A stretch of DNA of 64,000 nucleotides, from assembly GCA_037179385.1 (NCBI GenBank), contig CM074185.1, positions 51,835,000 through 51,898,999 of the forward strand. The letters are read 5' to 3'. The notes beneath the pieces are model-generated. The model saw only the letters and a list, made by a program, of their open reading frames with translations. It had not been told where the DNA came from and made no database searches. The translations under genes were made by a program, and so were the position numbers. Shown here piece after piece: positions 43,030 to 55,290 of this stretch; the first letter of the stretch is position 1; each line of letters starts with the position of its first letter. This DNA comes from Holothuria scabra. Its lineage: Eukaryota > Echinodermata > Holothuroidea > Aspidochirotida > Holothuriidae.

Positions 43030-44720
43030 ACATTATTCTTTTTTGGTGGTTCCCTCCCGGCTAAATACTATAATAACAAATTGTGTGACCAAATACAAAC
43101 TATTACAGGACCGCAGTGACGCGATTCAGGCGAATCTTGAGCGGACAAAATAATTGTAAGGATGGGGGGGGGGGGGGGTGGCGGACTAAAATGTATCCAC
43201 ATTCTTTTTTTTACACTGAGGCTGCGGCATTGGGGAAATAAATAATGAACATCAGTTTAAGCAAACCGAGAGAGAACAAGTGGCGTGCCCCTGATTGATA
43301 GGTGACACCCAGGGTTAATTACCGCCTCTTTTAGTTCACTGAATGAGTGTCATCCTGGTGTGGGGATTAAGGGTGCCGTAGGGATACATGGAAGGTACCG
43401 GTTCCTGTGCTATCAGAGATTATGCGAACTGATTTATCAGTATCATTGTCATATTGTCATTCCTAGCTAAAGGTCCTTTTGAAGCAGGCGAACGCAACGA
43501 ATTAAAATATATAAAATTTTCATACCCGCAAGATCCATGGACATCACCAAGGGAGGGGGGAGTTGCGAACGACCGTCCTGTGCTTCTTTACATAAACGTT
43601 GAAAGTATGTACCAAAAGTCGAAAAAGGATTTCTTCTGCCATTGAAAAGTGTTAATTTCTTTTGAAATGTTAAATGCCTAATCTCGCTGCACTGCATGTA
43701 GATCGAGTCCCCCAGATGACTATTTTACCGCATTTATAATAAATAATAAACCGTCTAGACTCCAAGTCGGCAAAATAAGGGTCGAGGCGAAGTCGAGTCC
43801 ATTATGTTGCTAATTTGGAGTCAAGACGGCTTATGAGACAGGAATGATCAGACAAATGTGGTTTATTCCTACCACTGAAAATGTGTGAAAAACTTTACCT
43901 TTATCACTTTCTTTACGTTTATTGACCGTGAGCAGTGAAACAACAGATCTCTGCTCAACCAATCAGAATGCAGGATTACCAACAACGGACGGTAGAGCTG
44001 GGAGCATTGAAAATTAACTTCCCTTTTCCATGCATACGTATCAAACTGAGTGATGACTAAATCATTTTTCTAAGTCTCAACTAACTTCTTTTGTTTTTCC
44101 CCCAATTGTTGCTGGGCGTTTTCAATTTTTTACCTTTCCATTTCCTCTTTCAATGGGATAAATAACACTATTTTCTAGGTCTTGAATGAGAATGTTTGAA
44201 GATAACAACCAAGTGCATTGGTAAAATCGCATTGTGCACAAATTACTGTTCTGTTTTATAGAGCCTGATATCGTAAGTAGTGCGCTGTTCATTGCAGATT
44301 TGCAGTAGCGTAACCAGACTTTTTCAGTTGGGGTCTGAGGGGGGGGGGGCAAGGTTGATGTCGGGGGGGGGGGGCAAGCAGGAATAACACTTTCTAAGCG
44401 GAGCGCCATCATTGGTTGGCGCATAGTGTACAGAGAAAATTTTGGCTAAAAATGCCTCTCAGATTGAGGAAATGGAACTTCTCAGTGCCTCCCGCCCTGT
44501 TAATTTCAGCTAAATATCCCTTATTTTTTGAAACACATGGTTGGAAATTTATACTTCCACTATGAATGTTTACTACATGCCAAAGAGGGACCTGTACGTT
44601 GACAGCTAGAGTCTAAATAGGGTGGTCGAAAAGGTTCTCCACTGCGTCAAAGCGTCGTTTGTTCCTCCGTTTATTGCACCAGCTGGCCATTGAACTGTTT
44701 TATACTTGGAGATAGTCTTA
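43030..44720. other. Intergenic with G runs and tagged repeats
   Basis: G runs at 43164-43178, 44339-44349 and 44363-44374; tag GCAGTAGCGTAACCAGAC at 44304-44321; GCGGAGCGCCATCATTGG at 44398-44415. No gene. Confidence 0.5.
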
Positions 44721-44733
44721 CCATGCATGCCTT

Positions 44734-45045
44734 AAAGGCCCAATTCTCTCACCCCAAACAGTACCAATGCTCCTAACCCTCTTACTTAAGCCCCTTCCGC
44801 AATTGTCTGAAATTCATCCTCATCCAGACACAATCTCAGCCTGGTTTATTGCTTCAGGGTGAGTATGTATGTAATCAAAACACTCTCGGCGCAGTTAATG
44901 CTGTGCAATACAAGCTTTGATGTCTTGCACTGTTTTGCTCTGCACTGTTTGAATTAGCAGTCAATCAAAATGCCGAGCCAATTGAGTCGGAGTTTCTGTT
45001 ACCCCACACAAGAAGTGTAGTTTGGGGTCAGAGGATTGGTCCTTT
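44734..45045. mobile_element. ~312-bp MITE-like inverted-repeat element
   Basis: Ends AAAGGCCCAATTCTCTCACC (left) and, inverted, AAAGGACCAATCCTCTGACC (right) match over ~26 bp with few changes. TSD not resolved. A partial relative is at 19818-19910. Confidence 0.6.
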
Positions 45046-45744
45046 GATTTAAACTACGAAAATCTAAAACCTGCACATCAATTATGTTTAATTAATCACA
45101 CACATGTCAAGAAAAACAAATGCAAAATTTCTCAATTGAATGACTCATGGTTTTTATTTGTATAAAGTTTGATTCATGCCTAATCAAAATCACGATTTGC
45201 CACTCTAAGTTCCCATTGAAATTGCTATTGTATGGAGACCTTAAGGGGGGATTTGCTTGCTTTTATAATCAACTGTATGCTTTTCCTCTCTTGTTTTGGT
45301 CTTGACCTTTGCCCAGTAAAGAAATAAAACCAGGGCTATTTCTTTCTGTTTTAAGAAAAAAAATATTAGTAGGAACAAAACAAAGAAAATTTTAGTAACT
45401 ACTGTACAATATCTCGGACTCATTTGTAAAACTTCTACTCCCACCCTACCCCAAACAGCACACACACATGCATAAAAGATGTCTATGGCTACGCTAGCTA
45501 CAATCCTCGACAAAAATACATGGTACCAGGGAGTTGCAAGTCCCTTATGGGACAAACCCCGATCCCGTATCATGGTTGAAGTTTCAGGACGCCTTGGGCT
45601 GCCACAAGATTGAATGGGGGCGTGATGGGGGATAATGATCCGTTCATTGCCTGTTTTGCTTGTTTTTCCCACCTTTTTTGTCGAGGATTGTCGCCTAATA
45701 CAAGTTAATTGTCAATTTCTTGTGTTTGTAGACGCACAGAAAAA

Positions 45745-45832
45745 TTAATGAATGAAAATGGTTAGGCGGTGGCATTATCTAATACTACGAATGCAGTCCC
45801 TTGTTTCAATTTTGAATTTTAGGCGTTCTTAA
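45745..45832 (+). repeat. Dispersed repeat R1, copy d
   Basis: AATGCAGTCCCTTGTTTCAA and GGCGTTCTTAA as in 2620-2815. It stops at TTAA, where a solo TTAA-MITE begins. Confidence 0.75.
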
Positions 45833-45965
45833 CCCTTCACCGTTGTTCTCCATTCGGGGCATATTTGCGGACGTAACACGCCCCTCATCAGCTTCCGTAG
45901 GCTATTGACCTCCTGACCTTAAACTATTGTCTCTCTCTCGTTGTCGTGGCCGAATTTTCAAGTGA
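45829..45965 (-). mobile_element. Solo, truncated and diverged copy of the TTAA MITE
   Basis: TTAACCCTTCACCGTTGTTC, GGGGCATATTTGCG, CTTCCGTAGGCTATTGACC and CTATTGTCTCTCTCTCGTTG line up with the array MITE with small deletions. It is inserted in the TTAA of an R1 repeat (whose intact form reads TTCTTAACGGATATC), independent proof that the unit is mobile. Confidence 0.8.
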
Positions 45966-46094
45966 CATAAGTGGCATACATGACATACATAATGCAAGAG
46001 GAACAATGTTTATCAGGACTCAAAAAGTCTGGGGAGTCTGAACAACATTGGGGGGGGGGGGGGGCTAGGCCCCCCTACCCCCCTAGGCACTCTG

Positions 46095-46255
46095 TGGCTA
46101 CGCGACTGACTTCAAAATATCTGCTGTCTTTAATCCTACCCCATCTTACCAGGGAGGTGTAACTAGATCACACCTCCCTGTTCGCACAAAGATGCCACCT
46201 CTCTAACTACAAGACAGGATATCCGTTAAGAACGCATAATGAGGAAGTTCGACCA
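46095..46255 (-). repeat. Dispersed repeat R1, copy e (inverted)
   Basis: Reverse complement of R1 (AGGATATCCGTTAAGAACGC at 46207-46226), forming an inverted pair with copy d around the solo MITE and a G15 run (46050-46064). It contains an internal ACACCTCCCTG/CAGGGAGGTGT hairpin (46153-46193). Confidence 0.75.
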
Positions 46256-46509
46256 CCGTTGCCATGCATTTACCAATAAAAGAGTTGTCTACGAAGGAAT
46301 CCAGTGAATATCCACACAAAAAATTGAATAAATCTTATGCAAGCGATTTGTCAGGTCTTTGGGGTTTTCACTTAGCCTACAACTGAGAGTTTCCACAGTT
46401 TAGCATTTTCATTAGTATGCCATCTGTGGGTAATTGTGGGCTCGGAATCTCTGCAAGTGCCCTGTACACACATCGCAAAACCGGCCTGCCCTTACGGCAA
46501 AACCAGGAT

Positions 46510-46960
46510 AATATCTGAGTTGAGTTTGAGTTTATTTCCACAGTTTAAATACAAAATGATACAACATTTAAACAAGGCGGAGGAGGAGGACTGAGAAAGT
46601 AAAGCTTATGCTAGTACACCCCTTTACAAAAAGAAAAAACAAAAACAAAAAACAAAACCAAAAACAAATAAAAAAACCCAAATCACAGTCCCATACACAC
46701 ATAATACGGACGACGAACAGTACCATGGAGGCATTATTTTTCCCGCCAGCTGTTCCTTTAGCCCGCATGGGTACAGTGCACCCGGACCGAAGTACATAGA
46801 CGACGGAAAATAGCTCCATTGTGCCTGACCACCCTAAGGTGGAATAAAAATGAAACCACACGGAAAAAACTAAAGTAGAGAACAAGTGAGAACGAATTAC
46901 CCTAAAAGTTATAGTGGTGCTCAATTTGACTGGCATTGTTCTGTTAAGATCGCGCAAAAT
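46510..46960 (-). mobile_element. Probable LINE 3' end
   Basis: On the minus strand this ends GGAAATAAACTCAAACTCAA, a tail style known from invertebrate non-LTR retrotransposons. No RT is visible, so this may be only a 3' UTR. Confidence 0.45.
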
Positions 46961-47128
46961 GTGGGTTCGTTATTAATTCAAAACTTTACATGCGAAAAAA
47001 GTGCATTATTTCATTTTTATCGTAATAAAGTTGTGAACATATAGAGGGTCCCGGTCCCACGAGAATGCCATCCTTGCAAGTAACGTACCCATCCCAACCA
47101 TAGCCCCATAAAAAAAAATAAATTATCT

Positions 47129-47500
47129 GACCTTTTCGGGGCTTTGGAGCCCCTGTGACAATTTACCCCCGGCTCATCGGATGCATGGTGATAGAATGGA
47201 CCCACCCCTACATGAATCATCCCCATAGTCCGGCGAAACATTTTTGAAATATTTACCATAATGACCGTTGAAAGTCGCAATGCCAAAATGACCGTTGAAA
47301 GTAGCAATTTGTACGCTATATATATATGCTACGCAAATTTTCGGACCTTTTCGGAGCTGTGGTGCCCCAGAACCAATTTCCCCCGGTCAGCAGAAGCATA
47401 GTGATAGAACGGACTCACCCCTACATGAATCACCCCCGTTATCCCCCAAACCATTTTCGAAAATGACCATTGAAAGTTCGAAGAAACCTTCCGACCGTCG
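47129..47500. repeat. ~214-bp tandem duplication
   Basis: GACCTTTTCGG begins at 47129 and 47343, each followed by a TTTNCCCCCGG, GTGATAGAA and CACCCCTACATGAATCA series. A shorter 25-bp duplication (ATGACCGTTGAAAGT) is at 47262-47302. Confidence 0.75.
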
Positions 47501-47885
47501 AGATGGCACTTATCAACTTCCGTACAGCCGTTATTTGGTTCGCTCCACACCGTAGCGTTATCGTTCGCTGTCCACTGAGTAGGTTGCTGTGAGTTGTATT
47601 GGTACGTATTCGTGCATCTTTGTTCGGAGTGTGAACTCTCTGCACTTACGTGCGTGTATAGTGTCCGTATGGTTCACGCACCATTTCAGCTAGCATCAGA
47701 CCAAAAAAACCGAGTGCATAACCAGATTTTTCTGTCCTAGGACAGCTTCCCAAAAAAACTACGTCACCGGCGGGAATCTACACACGTGATATCCGTGCCC
47801 CACGGATATATATAGAAACACTAACACCAGGGCGTATCAAGTCACACGATAACAGCTAATTAGAAGTACGCACAGGTCAGAGGTC

Positions 47886-47972
47886 AACTTACCTCCCGTG
47901 ACAGATTAAAAGTACCGTGCAAGTGGGCAACTTACTTCCCGTGACAGATTAAAAGTACCGTGCAAGGGGGCG
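47886..47972 (+). repeat. 43-bp tandem duplication
   Basis: Two near-identical copies of a unit containing CCCGTGACAGATTAAAAGTA. Confidence 0.8.
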
Positions 47973-47989
47973 CTTATACCTGGCGTTTT

Positions 47990-49110
47990 CGCTACAGTAT
48001 GAACATTCACTCAGAAAAATATATGAACATTATTTAGTCGCCTAAAGTTAACGAAATAATATCCACTTTATCGGAGGAAACACTTTCCACTCTAGCTCTT
48101 TGCCAGACAGTCGGGAGGACTTTTGACCAAATTTGAAGGAAGTGCAGGTTCTTCAGTAAGACAGAAAACCTGGAATCCAAAGCTTTCTGCAATAAAAGCT
48201 CCATATCAACAAATTATTGTGTCAAAAGGGCAGAAATTTTGGCCCGCTTCGCGCGCCGGAAGATATCCCTAATACAGTGGAAGATTTCATATTCTATGCA
48301 GTGGAACCATTGGCCTACCGTACTCAAATGCTCTCATAAACACCTGTCATCAGATACCTTTCAACCCTGTAGTTGTGTAGTCTTTGTAGATGGATACTTT
48401 AGTTACTGAAGTGTCAACATTTTATCAATGCTCGAAAAAGTGAAAAATTCGAAAATTTGCCATTTGAGAAACCAGTAAAATACAGTGCGCTTTTCCAAGT
48501 TTCCCTTCATAAAATTCCGAATTCTTCATAATAAAGGTTCCATATTTGAACTTATGAGTTTAAATAGGCAAAATTTCCCCCGCGCTTCACGCGCTTAAAT
48601 TGCAAGCCTTAAAGCTGTAAGTGATCGCTCATAAAGCAGTCAGTGAATAATTTGTCCTAGCCGCTACAGTGCCCTTTCCCTAAAATTTTCTTCAATACAG
48701 GCTTTCATTTTTGTATAAAAAAGGCAACTAAGTTTCAAGAGTTTTTCAATGTCGCCGAGAAGCCTTAATCCGCACTCCTTAGATACTGAGAACGATCTTC
48801 AGTCGACCTGCCGTCTCTGATATATGCTGATAGGAAACGCAGATTCTTCGATAGTCACCCAAATATGCAATTTTCCTTAGTTACTAGGAACCCTGAATCT
48901 AAACTATTTTCTGCAATACAAGCTCCATATTTACAAATGTGTAAAAGGACCCAAATTTTCGGTACGTACCTTATACAGTATTGTTCACACTTAAAAAAAA
49001 TCAGATTTATTTTAAAAAAGTTGTTCTTGCTCGTAGAAAATGCAAAAGAATTTAGCAAAAAGATGTATCTTTTGGTTAATGGGGTAGGGTGGGTTGCATG
49101 GCCCAAAATT
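47990..49110. other. Intergenic with GCGC palindrome repeats
   Basis: GCCCGCTTCGCGCGCC at 48242 and CCGCGCTTCACGCGCTT at 48581-48597. No gene. Confidence 0.45.
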
Positions 49111-50820
49111 GCCCCCCCCCCCCCTTCTACACTTCCCTAAGACACCCACAAACTAGCACAGCTCAACTAGCACAAAATCGGGAAACCTCTATGCTATTGC
49201 CCCCTCCCCCCCCTCCCCAGACAGTCAGGTCTGGTTACGCCACTGGGAGGAAGACTGCAGAAGGAAATAGAAAGAAGAAGAAAAGAAGACCAAGAGTTGG
49301 GTAGGCGTATATCTAATACATGTTTTTGTGATTTAGAAAACAAAACCTTTTTCGATTCATATTACTCAAACTTGATTGCTACTGTCTATTTAGGTTTACA
49401 TAAAAATTATATGTGACGCCAAATTTCAGGGTGTTTTGCCCACTCATGAACTCCTGCACTTCATCTTCTGATTGTGGGTATACTATTTCATTAAAAGTGC
49501 AGTTCAAACGTTTTTCCAAACATGCTTCCATTTTACATGAAGGTTACCTATAGACTTTACGCCAAAAAGGACTGCCTCAAGGGGTTGACTTGGGGCGAAC
49601 ACGCGATAGGCTATCTGTTTTCTCAATCCCTTTTGTAGCCTCGCAACACAAACAGTTTATGTGTACGGAACGACTTTCCCGTCCGACGGATGTTACCAAT
49701 ATGGAAGAAATTACACCACTAGGTAGACAAGTTCCATGCTCCCCCTGACAGGTGCAATTTGTTTTCAAGTTTCTAAAAAGAAGACTGAAACATACTTCCA
49801 TGCAAATGATTAGACCAAAATTAGCTTAAACATGGTACCAGACTGCATAGAAGGACGAACATTCTCCCAAATGCCCGTAGGAGACGGAGGTGCCTAGGCT
49901 CCCTTGAAACTTTTAAAAGGTCAATGCAAGTGATGGCGCTGCAACAGTTTTGAATACTCGAAGGAGAAAGGAATACTTTAACATGGTCCGCCCCATTTCG
50001 CACCACGATAAAGTGTCATTTAAATTGAAGGCGTACGAGACAAGGGGATTGGAAACACTGTCTTCCAATTTCCTAAAGATCCGAATTTCCTGTAAAGCTA
50101 TAAAAGCTCTTAAGTTTGTCCGAATCTTTGGAAACATTTGACGAGAAAAAAGCATCATAACCATGGCCAAATCTTCAAGAAAAATCGAAAGTGTGATGGA
50201 AATTAGATACAAATTCTAACGATTCAATTAAACTTATTTATTGCTCTTCCTCATTTTATTTTGTGCGAAAATGGTATAACATGTTGTTAACAACCGCCGA
50301 CCAGTCGAACGGTTTTTTTTTTCTGATACTTGAATCGTGAGCGCCGAGCTACAGCTGTGGGGGGAATTTCATTTGATGACGATAAACATGCATTTACGAT
50401 GACCATTGTATAGGTCCAGTTTTAATTGTTGTCATTAAAGGAATAAGAAACAGCCTAACAGGGCCGGGTGCAGGTTTTTAACTAGAAGGGAGGGTGTTGT
50501 CATGTACTTACCATCGAAGCGGAGCGCCACCATCAGTTAGCGCAAAGCGTATCATATGAAATGAAAAAAAAAAAAAATCCTCAAAAATCAAAGGCTTGAC
50601 TATTCATATTATCCACAGGATCTCTTTTCTAGGAGTGTAACCAGGTCAATATTGTACGTATAGACGAATCCGAGCAGCGCTTGCGTTTAGTGAATGTATA
50701 GGCAGCGATTAGTACTGTGGGATTCATCGGCCTTAAATCGCCTTCATTTACTGTCTACTGAATTTCAAACCTTCATATGCGGTAAAATTGAGAAAATCAA
50801 GGTGTTTTAGTGTAGGTTAA
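49110..50820. other. Intergenic with poly-C runs and repeat tags
   Basis: C run 49112-49124; inverted tag GGTTACGCCACTGGG at 49233-49247; GCGGAGCGCCACCATCAG at 50519-50536. Small frames at 49577-50212 show no family signature. Confidence 0.4.
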
Positions 50821-50834
50821 GGTTAAGGTTGCAA

Positions 50835-51250
50835 AACTTGATATAGCGCACATTACTGTGATGAAACACACTCAATGGCGCTTTACAAAGAACAAAAATC
50901 AAGAAAAAGATAAGTTTTCAAAGCATCCTTAAAAGAATTTATAGAAGGCAACTGCCGAATATGAATCGGGAGGGCATTCCAAAGCTTCGGGCCAGCGACC
51001 ATAAAAGAACGATCCGCAAAAGAACTACGAGTGGTGAAAGAAACCTTAAGAAGTAAACATTTTGAAGATCTAGTAGCATAATAGGACGCTTTGAGTTCAA
51101 TCAACCCTGATAAATAAGTTGGTGCTAAATTGTTGAGACATTTAAACACAAGGAGAAGAATCTTATACTCAATACGAGCTTTGATGGGCAGAATGTGTAG
51201 CTCTTTCAAAGCGGCAGTGTACAACCGCAGATCGTGGTAACCTGCAGGTA
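50835..51250 (-). pseudogene. CR1/L2-type LINE, RT C-terminus and 3' end (5'-truncated)
   Basis: The minus-strand frame 51224-50883 reads LKELHILPIKARIEYKILLL, AGPKLWNALPIHIRQLPSI and FKDALKTYLF. This is the conserved C-terminal tail of CR1/L2-clade RT proteins, after the catalytic palm. The stop is followed by TTGTAAAGCGCCATTGAGTG and GCGCTATATC, a typical 3' end for such elements. The catalytic RT and endonuclease are absent (ordinary 5' truncation). Confidence 0.85.
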
Positions 51251-51589
51251 AGTCAGGAAATTGAAATATTAAAGGTGGTAGACGACAGGTATGGCCGACT
51301 AAAATCAGACCTTCACTTTCTGTCCGGATTTGTCTATAATCTTTTGGTTAGATAGAAAATTTTTAAAATAAATAGTGCACAATGTAAGATTGAGCGTTAC
51401 CTGTCTTTATCGATATCAGTGTGGTGCTGTGTTTCATAACACTTATGAGCGTAGTGTACATTTTGGCATCTGGAAATCAAAGTGAGAAAACAATATAAAT
51501 GAAGACCATTTTGGGAAGTTCTGGGTAGAAAAAGTAGTATCTGGTAGTATCTGGTCACCTCCGTATCGGGCAGTATTTTCGGGGTTCAA

Positions 51590-52145
51590 TTGAAAATGCC
51601 ATCAAAAAGGCAAAAGAAACCCCTCGCTTGCAAACTCTGTCGTACAAAACTCATCATTTTAGTTCGGGCAAAATTCCAGGACAAAGCCTCAGCAGAGGAA
51701 AACAACGAAAGTTTTGGTTCTTCACCTTTCCATTCCAACTGCAAGACGTGCGCCCTGGTTGATTCCACAAAAGGTTTCCAGAACAATCCAAATTTCCCGC
51801 ACCTTCCGAATTAGACAAGAAATTAATTGTCCTTCCAAAATGTCATTTATCTCACATATACTGCAATTTATGCAGTGTGCAGTTTGTCGGAGAATCTAAA
51901 AATACTCTTCGAATGAGAATGACACAGCACAGGTCAGCAATTAAAACCAAAAAGGTTTGACAAACTGTTGCAAACCATTTCCATTTGCCTCATCATTCCA
52001 TCAAAAATTTACGTGTCATTGCTCTCGACCAAAACGATACGTAGACCGACAAAGCTAAAAAGGCTAAAGAAAATTGCTGGGAACTCAATCTCAAAACCAC
52101 ATCGCCTTTCGGCTTGAACATCAGAAGCGACTTACCCGCTTGCTG
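51590..52145 (+). pseudogene. PLE GIY-YIG endonuclease relic, frameshifted
   Basis: In three plus-strand frames: HSNCKTCALVDS, then INCPSK, VIYL, and SVQFVGESKNTLRMRMTQHR (the GIY-YIG-type core and helix with HR), VANHF, HSIKNLRVIALDQND, and ENCWELNLKTTSPFGLN. The order fits a PLE endonuclease of a different lineage from that at 14143. Several 1-base indels and stops break it. It ends where the DIRS relic of opposite strand begins. Confidence 0.75.
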
Positions 52146-54315
52146 ATGATACAAACCCAATTCATCCCGAACCATTTGTTATGATAAGAGTTATATTGCT
52201 TTTGTGATAAATTTCGCCAGGATGCAAGAATTATGTCTGAAGTGTTTCCTGGAAGGCCCAAACTTTGGAGGCTATGCCTGATACCTGGCATGCTAGCAAC
52301 TGAAGGCTGTTGTGAAGGGTATGTTTTTTGCTTTGATCCTCTGGTAGTGCCATTACATTTGGTTGTTTTGGTTACATTCTTGGCATATCGATGGTCATGT
52401 TCAATATTTTTGCGAACCAATGTTGTCTGGCCCACAGTGGTATTATGATGGTTCCCTCTGCCGGGTCTGCCTTAATCTTTTGAAGGACTCTTCCAATCAA
52501 GCTAAAAGGAGGGAAAGCATAAAACTGTCTGTTTTGCCAATTTATAGAAAATGCATCGATAGCTAAAGCATTTGGGTCAGGTTTCCATGAAATATAAGTG
52601 CGAAGCTGTTTGTTTAGACAGGAAGCAAAAAGATCAATGTCGTATGGGCCCCACATAAGGGTTAAAGACTTGAAAATGTCAGGATTTAGCATCCATTCAG
52701 TATTGCTTTCAAATTTCCCTGACAAGGTATCTGCTATGGTGTTATGTTTACCAGGCAGATGGTACCGTAGCAAGATAACCACACATTTCTTTCTTCTGCC
52801 CATTGCCAAATACCTTTGGCAACCATATTACAGTGGGGAGAATGAGTTCCCCCATAGCCCTGACATACGCTACAGCTGTACTATTGTCAGTTAAGATTTT
52901 GACATGTTTGTTCTTAAAACTCGGAAATAGAGCTTTTAGAGAGTTAAATATCGCCATGATTTCAAGAACATTGATATGATATAACCTTTCTTCCTTAGTC
53001 CATTTTCCCTGGGTTTTTTGATCATGCGTTGGGGAATATCCACCCCAGCCTAAAAGAGAAGCGTCCTTTTCCAGGACTATATCATGGTGCGGCTCGACTA
53101 TAAAATTGAAAGATGTGGCTAAATGTGTCTGCCACCAGTCAAGTTCATGGAGATCTGTGTCAGACAAGCAGATTCCAACATCATAATTTCCACCACTTTG
53201 GCGAAGTGACCTTACTTTAAGTAATTCCATGTCTCTGTAGTAAAGGGGTCCATATTTTACCCCCGGAAAAAGAGATACAAGGGTTCCAATGATGTGTGCA
53301 AGATCTCTGACTTTTATCTTTTTCTTGTTTTTAATTTTCCGAATCTCTGATAGGGTTGACTCTACCCTTTCTGATTTAGGGTGAACAATCATGTTTGTAG
53401 AATCAAGGTGAAATCCTAAAAAAAATGAGGTTTTTGGTTCTAAAACCGATTTTTCTGGATGTATTATAAATCCAAGTCTTTGAAACAATGTGACAGCTTG
53501 CTTAACTGCTAATATGCATTGTGATCGTGATTTAGCTTGGATGAAAACATCATCTATATTACTAAGGCAAGAGATACCCATTCTGCGTAATTCTGATGAC
53601 ACAGGTTTTAGCAGCAATTTGTAAAAAAACTCGTGGCGCTGAGGCCAACCCATTTGGTAGACATGTATACTGGTACAATGTGTTCTTATATAGAAACCTT
53701 GGGCATTTTCTACTACATTTAGAAAGAGCCACTGAATAGAAGGCATCTTTTAGGTCTATGGATGCCATGTATGATGAATTTGGCTCCACCAGTTTCATCG
53801 CTGATTGCAAAGTGTCCATTTTGAAGTGATAGTATTTGACACTTTCGTTTAGATTTCTAGAATTTAGAATCATGCGAGATGTTCCATCAGGCTTAGGTCT
53901 AAAAAATACTGCATGGTATGAATTCAAAGGGAGAATGTTCTGGGACTTGCTCAAGAACTCCCTTGATTAGTAATTTTGCTATTTCTTGCTCAAAAAATTG
54001 TTCTTGTGCCAATACCAATGGCTTGTATATACTTTTTGACTTTGAATAATCAATAGGCTTTCCAATGTCAAATTCTATGTGATAACCTGTGATGCAACTC
54101 AGGATTACTGGGTCATTGGTGATATCTTGCCACTGGGGCAAAAAGTTAGTCAGCCTCCCAGCAATTACGACTGGTATAGGCATCAAATCAACACTCACTT
54201 TACCAATGGATTTTCGGAAAACGGTGTCCCCCCGCCCACGGTGTGAAGCTTTTTTGTTTTTAAATGTGAAAGTATGTGATTTGGTGCATACTTTATAGGT
54301 ATTTTTTGTAGGCAT
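52121..54315 (-). pseudogene. DIRS-type retrotransposon pol (RT, RNase H, start of tyrosine recombinase), frameshifted
   Basis: Five overlapping minus-strand frames cover it in order. 54315-53899 (VAGRLTNFLPQWQDITNDP-like start, EQEIAKLLIKGVLEQVP). 53954-53562 (RPKPDGTSRMILNSR, SIDLKDAFYSV, CLPNGLASAPRVF). 53746-52748 (SNIDDVFIQ palm, FFLGFHLDS, then RNase H DASLLGWGG, NVLEIMAIFNSL, ILTDNSTAVAYV). 52809-52372 (HLPGKHNTIADTLS, DIDLFAS, PPFSLIGRVLQKI, IIPLWARQHWF). 52435-52121 (IRHSLQSLGLPGNTSDIILA). The last is the N-terminal arm of the tyrosine recombinase; its catalytic domain is missing. At least four frameshifts make it dead. Tyrosine-recombinase elements use an integrase-free circular route. 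Confidence 0.9.
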
Positions 54316-54319
54316 AAGG

Positions 54320-54985
54320 AGACATCATTATGTATTTTATGAACGATTTTGTAGGAATAACCATGCAGAAATCAAATACACACGTATTGCTGCCAAGAAA
54401 TTTATCACTCAGCAAGTATGCAGAATTACATAACAGATTCAAGGTATTGCTTTTGTACTTACCACTAGATATCAGTGTGCCTAATATGGTAGGCGTACAA
54501 TTTGTCCTAGATATTTTGCAAACAAACTTGCACAACTATTTTGTTGTTGTTACTGAATTCAGTTGAACCATCAAAAAGAACATACAGAAAACAAAAATCT
54601 CATATTGAGTTTGTGTTATATAGTTGTAAGGCCGCGAGCCCCGCGTGCACGCTCTGATCGCAAAAGATGTAAACAGTCGAGTACAGTACAGCTGGACAAT
54701 TCTCCAGAACACAGAACACGTATACGTACACGTAGGTACGCGGCACGCGGGTTTCGATCGATTCAAATCTCTCATCTCAAGCTCGATCGATGGATCGTAT
54801 TTTTATCAACATTTTCTGAGCTGTTTTATGGTGAATTACACACAACACGCACGCTTAAACAGCAAAGTGTAAAGAGGAGACTCCCTTTAGACTCCTCCCC
54901 TGGTGGGAAATCCCTGAACACACAGCATTATCCCCCTTCAGAGAAATCTGAACGCCACTGGTACGTCCCCATTAGGACCTACCCG
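54320..54985. other. Intergenic, nothing recognised
   Basis: Contains GC-richer stretch 54628-54790 with TACGTACACGTAGGTACG-like palindromes; no LTR pair for the DIRS relic was found. Confidence 0.35.
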
Positions 54986-54989
54986 CTTT

Positions 54990-55290
54990 CTCTAAGTTCA
55001 CCCCTTCCCCCTCCTCTTCCCCCTATTCCTCTTCCCCTCCTCCTCTTCCCCCCTAATCCTCCCTCTCCCCTCCTCCCCTCCTTCTTCCTCCCCTCCTAAT
55101 CCCCACCCCTTCTCCCTCCCCTCCTTCTCCCCTCCCCTCCCCTCTCCACCCTCCCCTCTCCCCCTCCCTCTCTCCCCCTCCCTCTCCCGTCCCCTCCCTC
55201 TCCCTATCCTCCCTCTCCCTCTCCCCCTCCCCTCCCTTCTTCCCCCTTCCTCTCCCCCTCCCCCTCCTTTTTGAAAAGTCTGGATCCGCG
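54990..55290 (-). repeat. ~280-nt polypyrimidine tract with tag (inverted polypurine repeat)
   Basis: Plus strand is C/T only for long stretches (CCCCTCCCTCTCTCCCCC). Followed by TTTGAAAAGTCTGGATCCGC and GCCAGTGTTA, the inverted tag. Gly/Arg/Glu-rich frames are artefacts. Confidence 0.85.
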
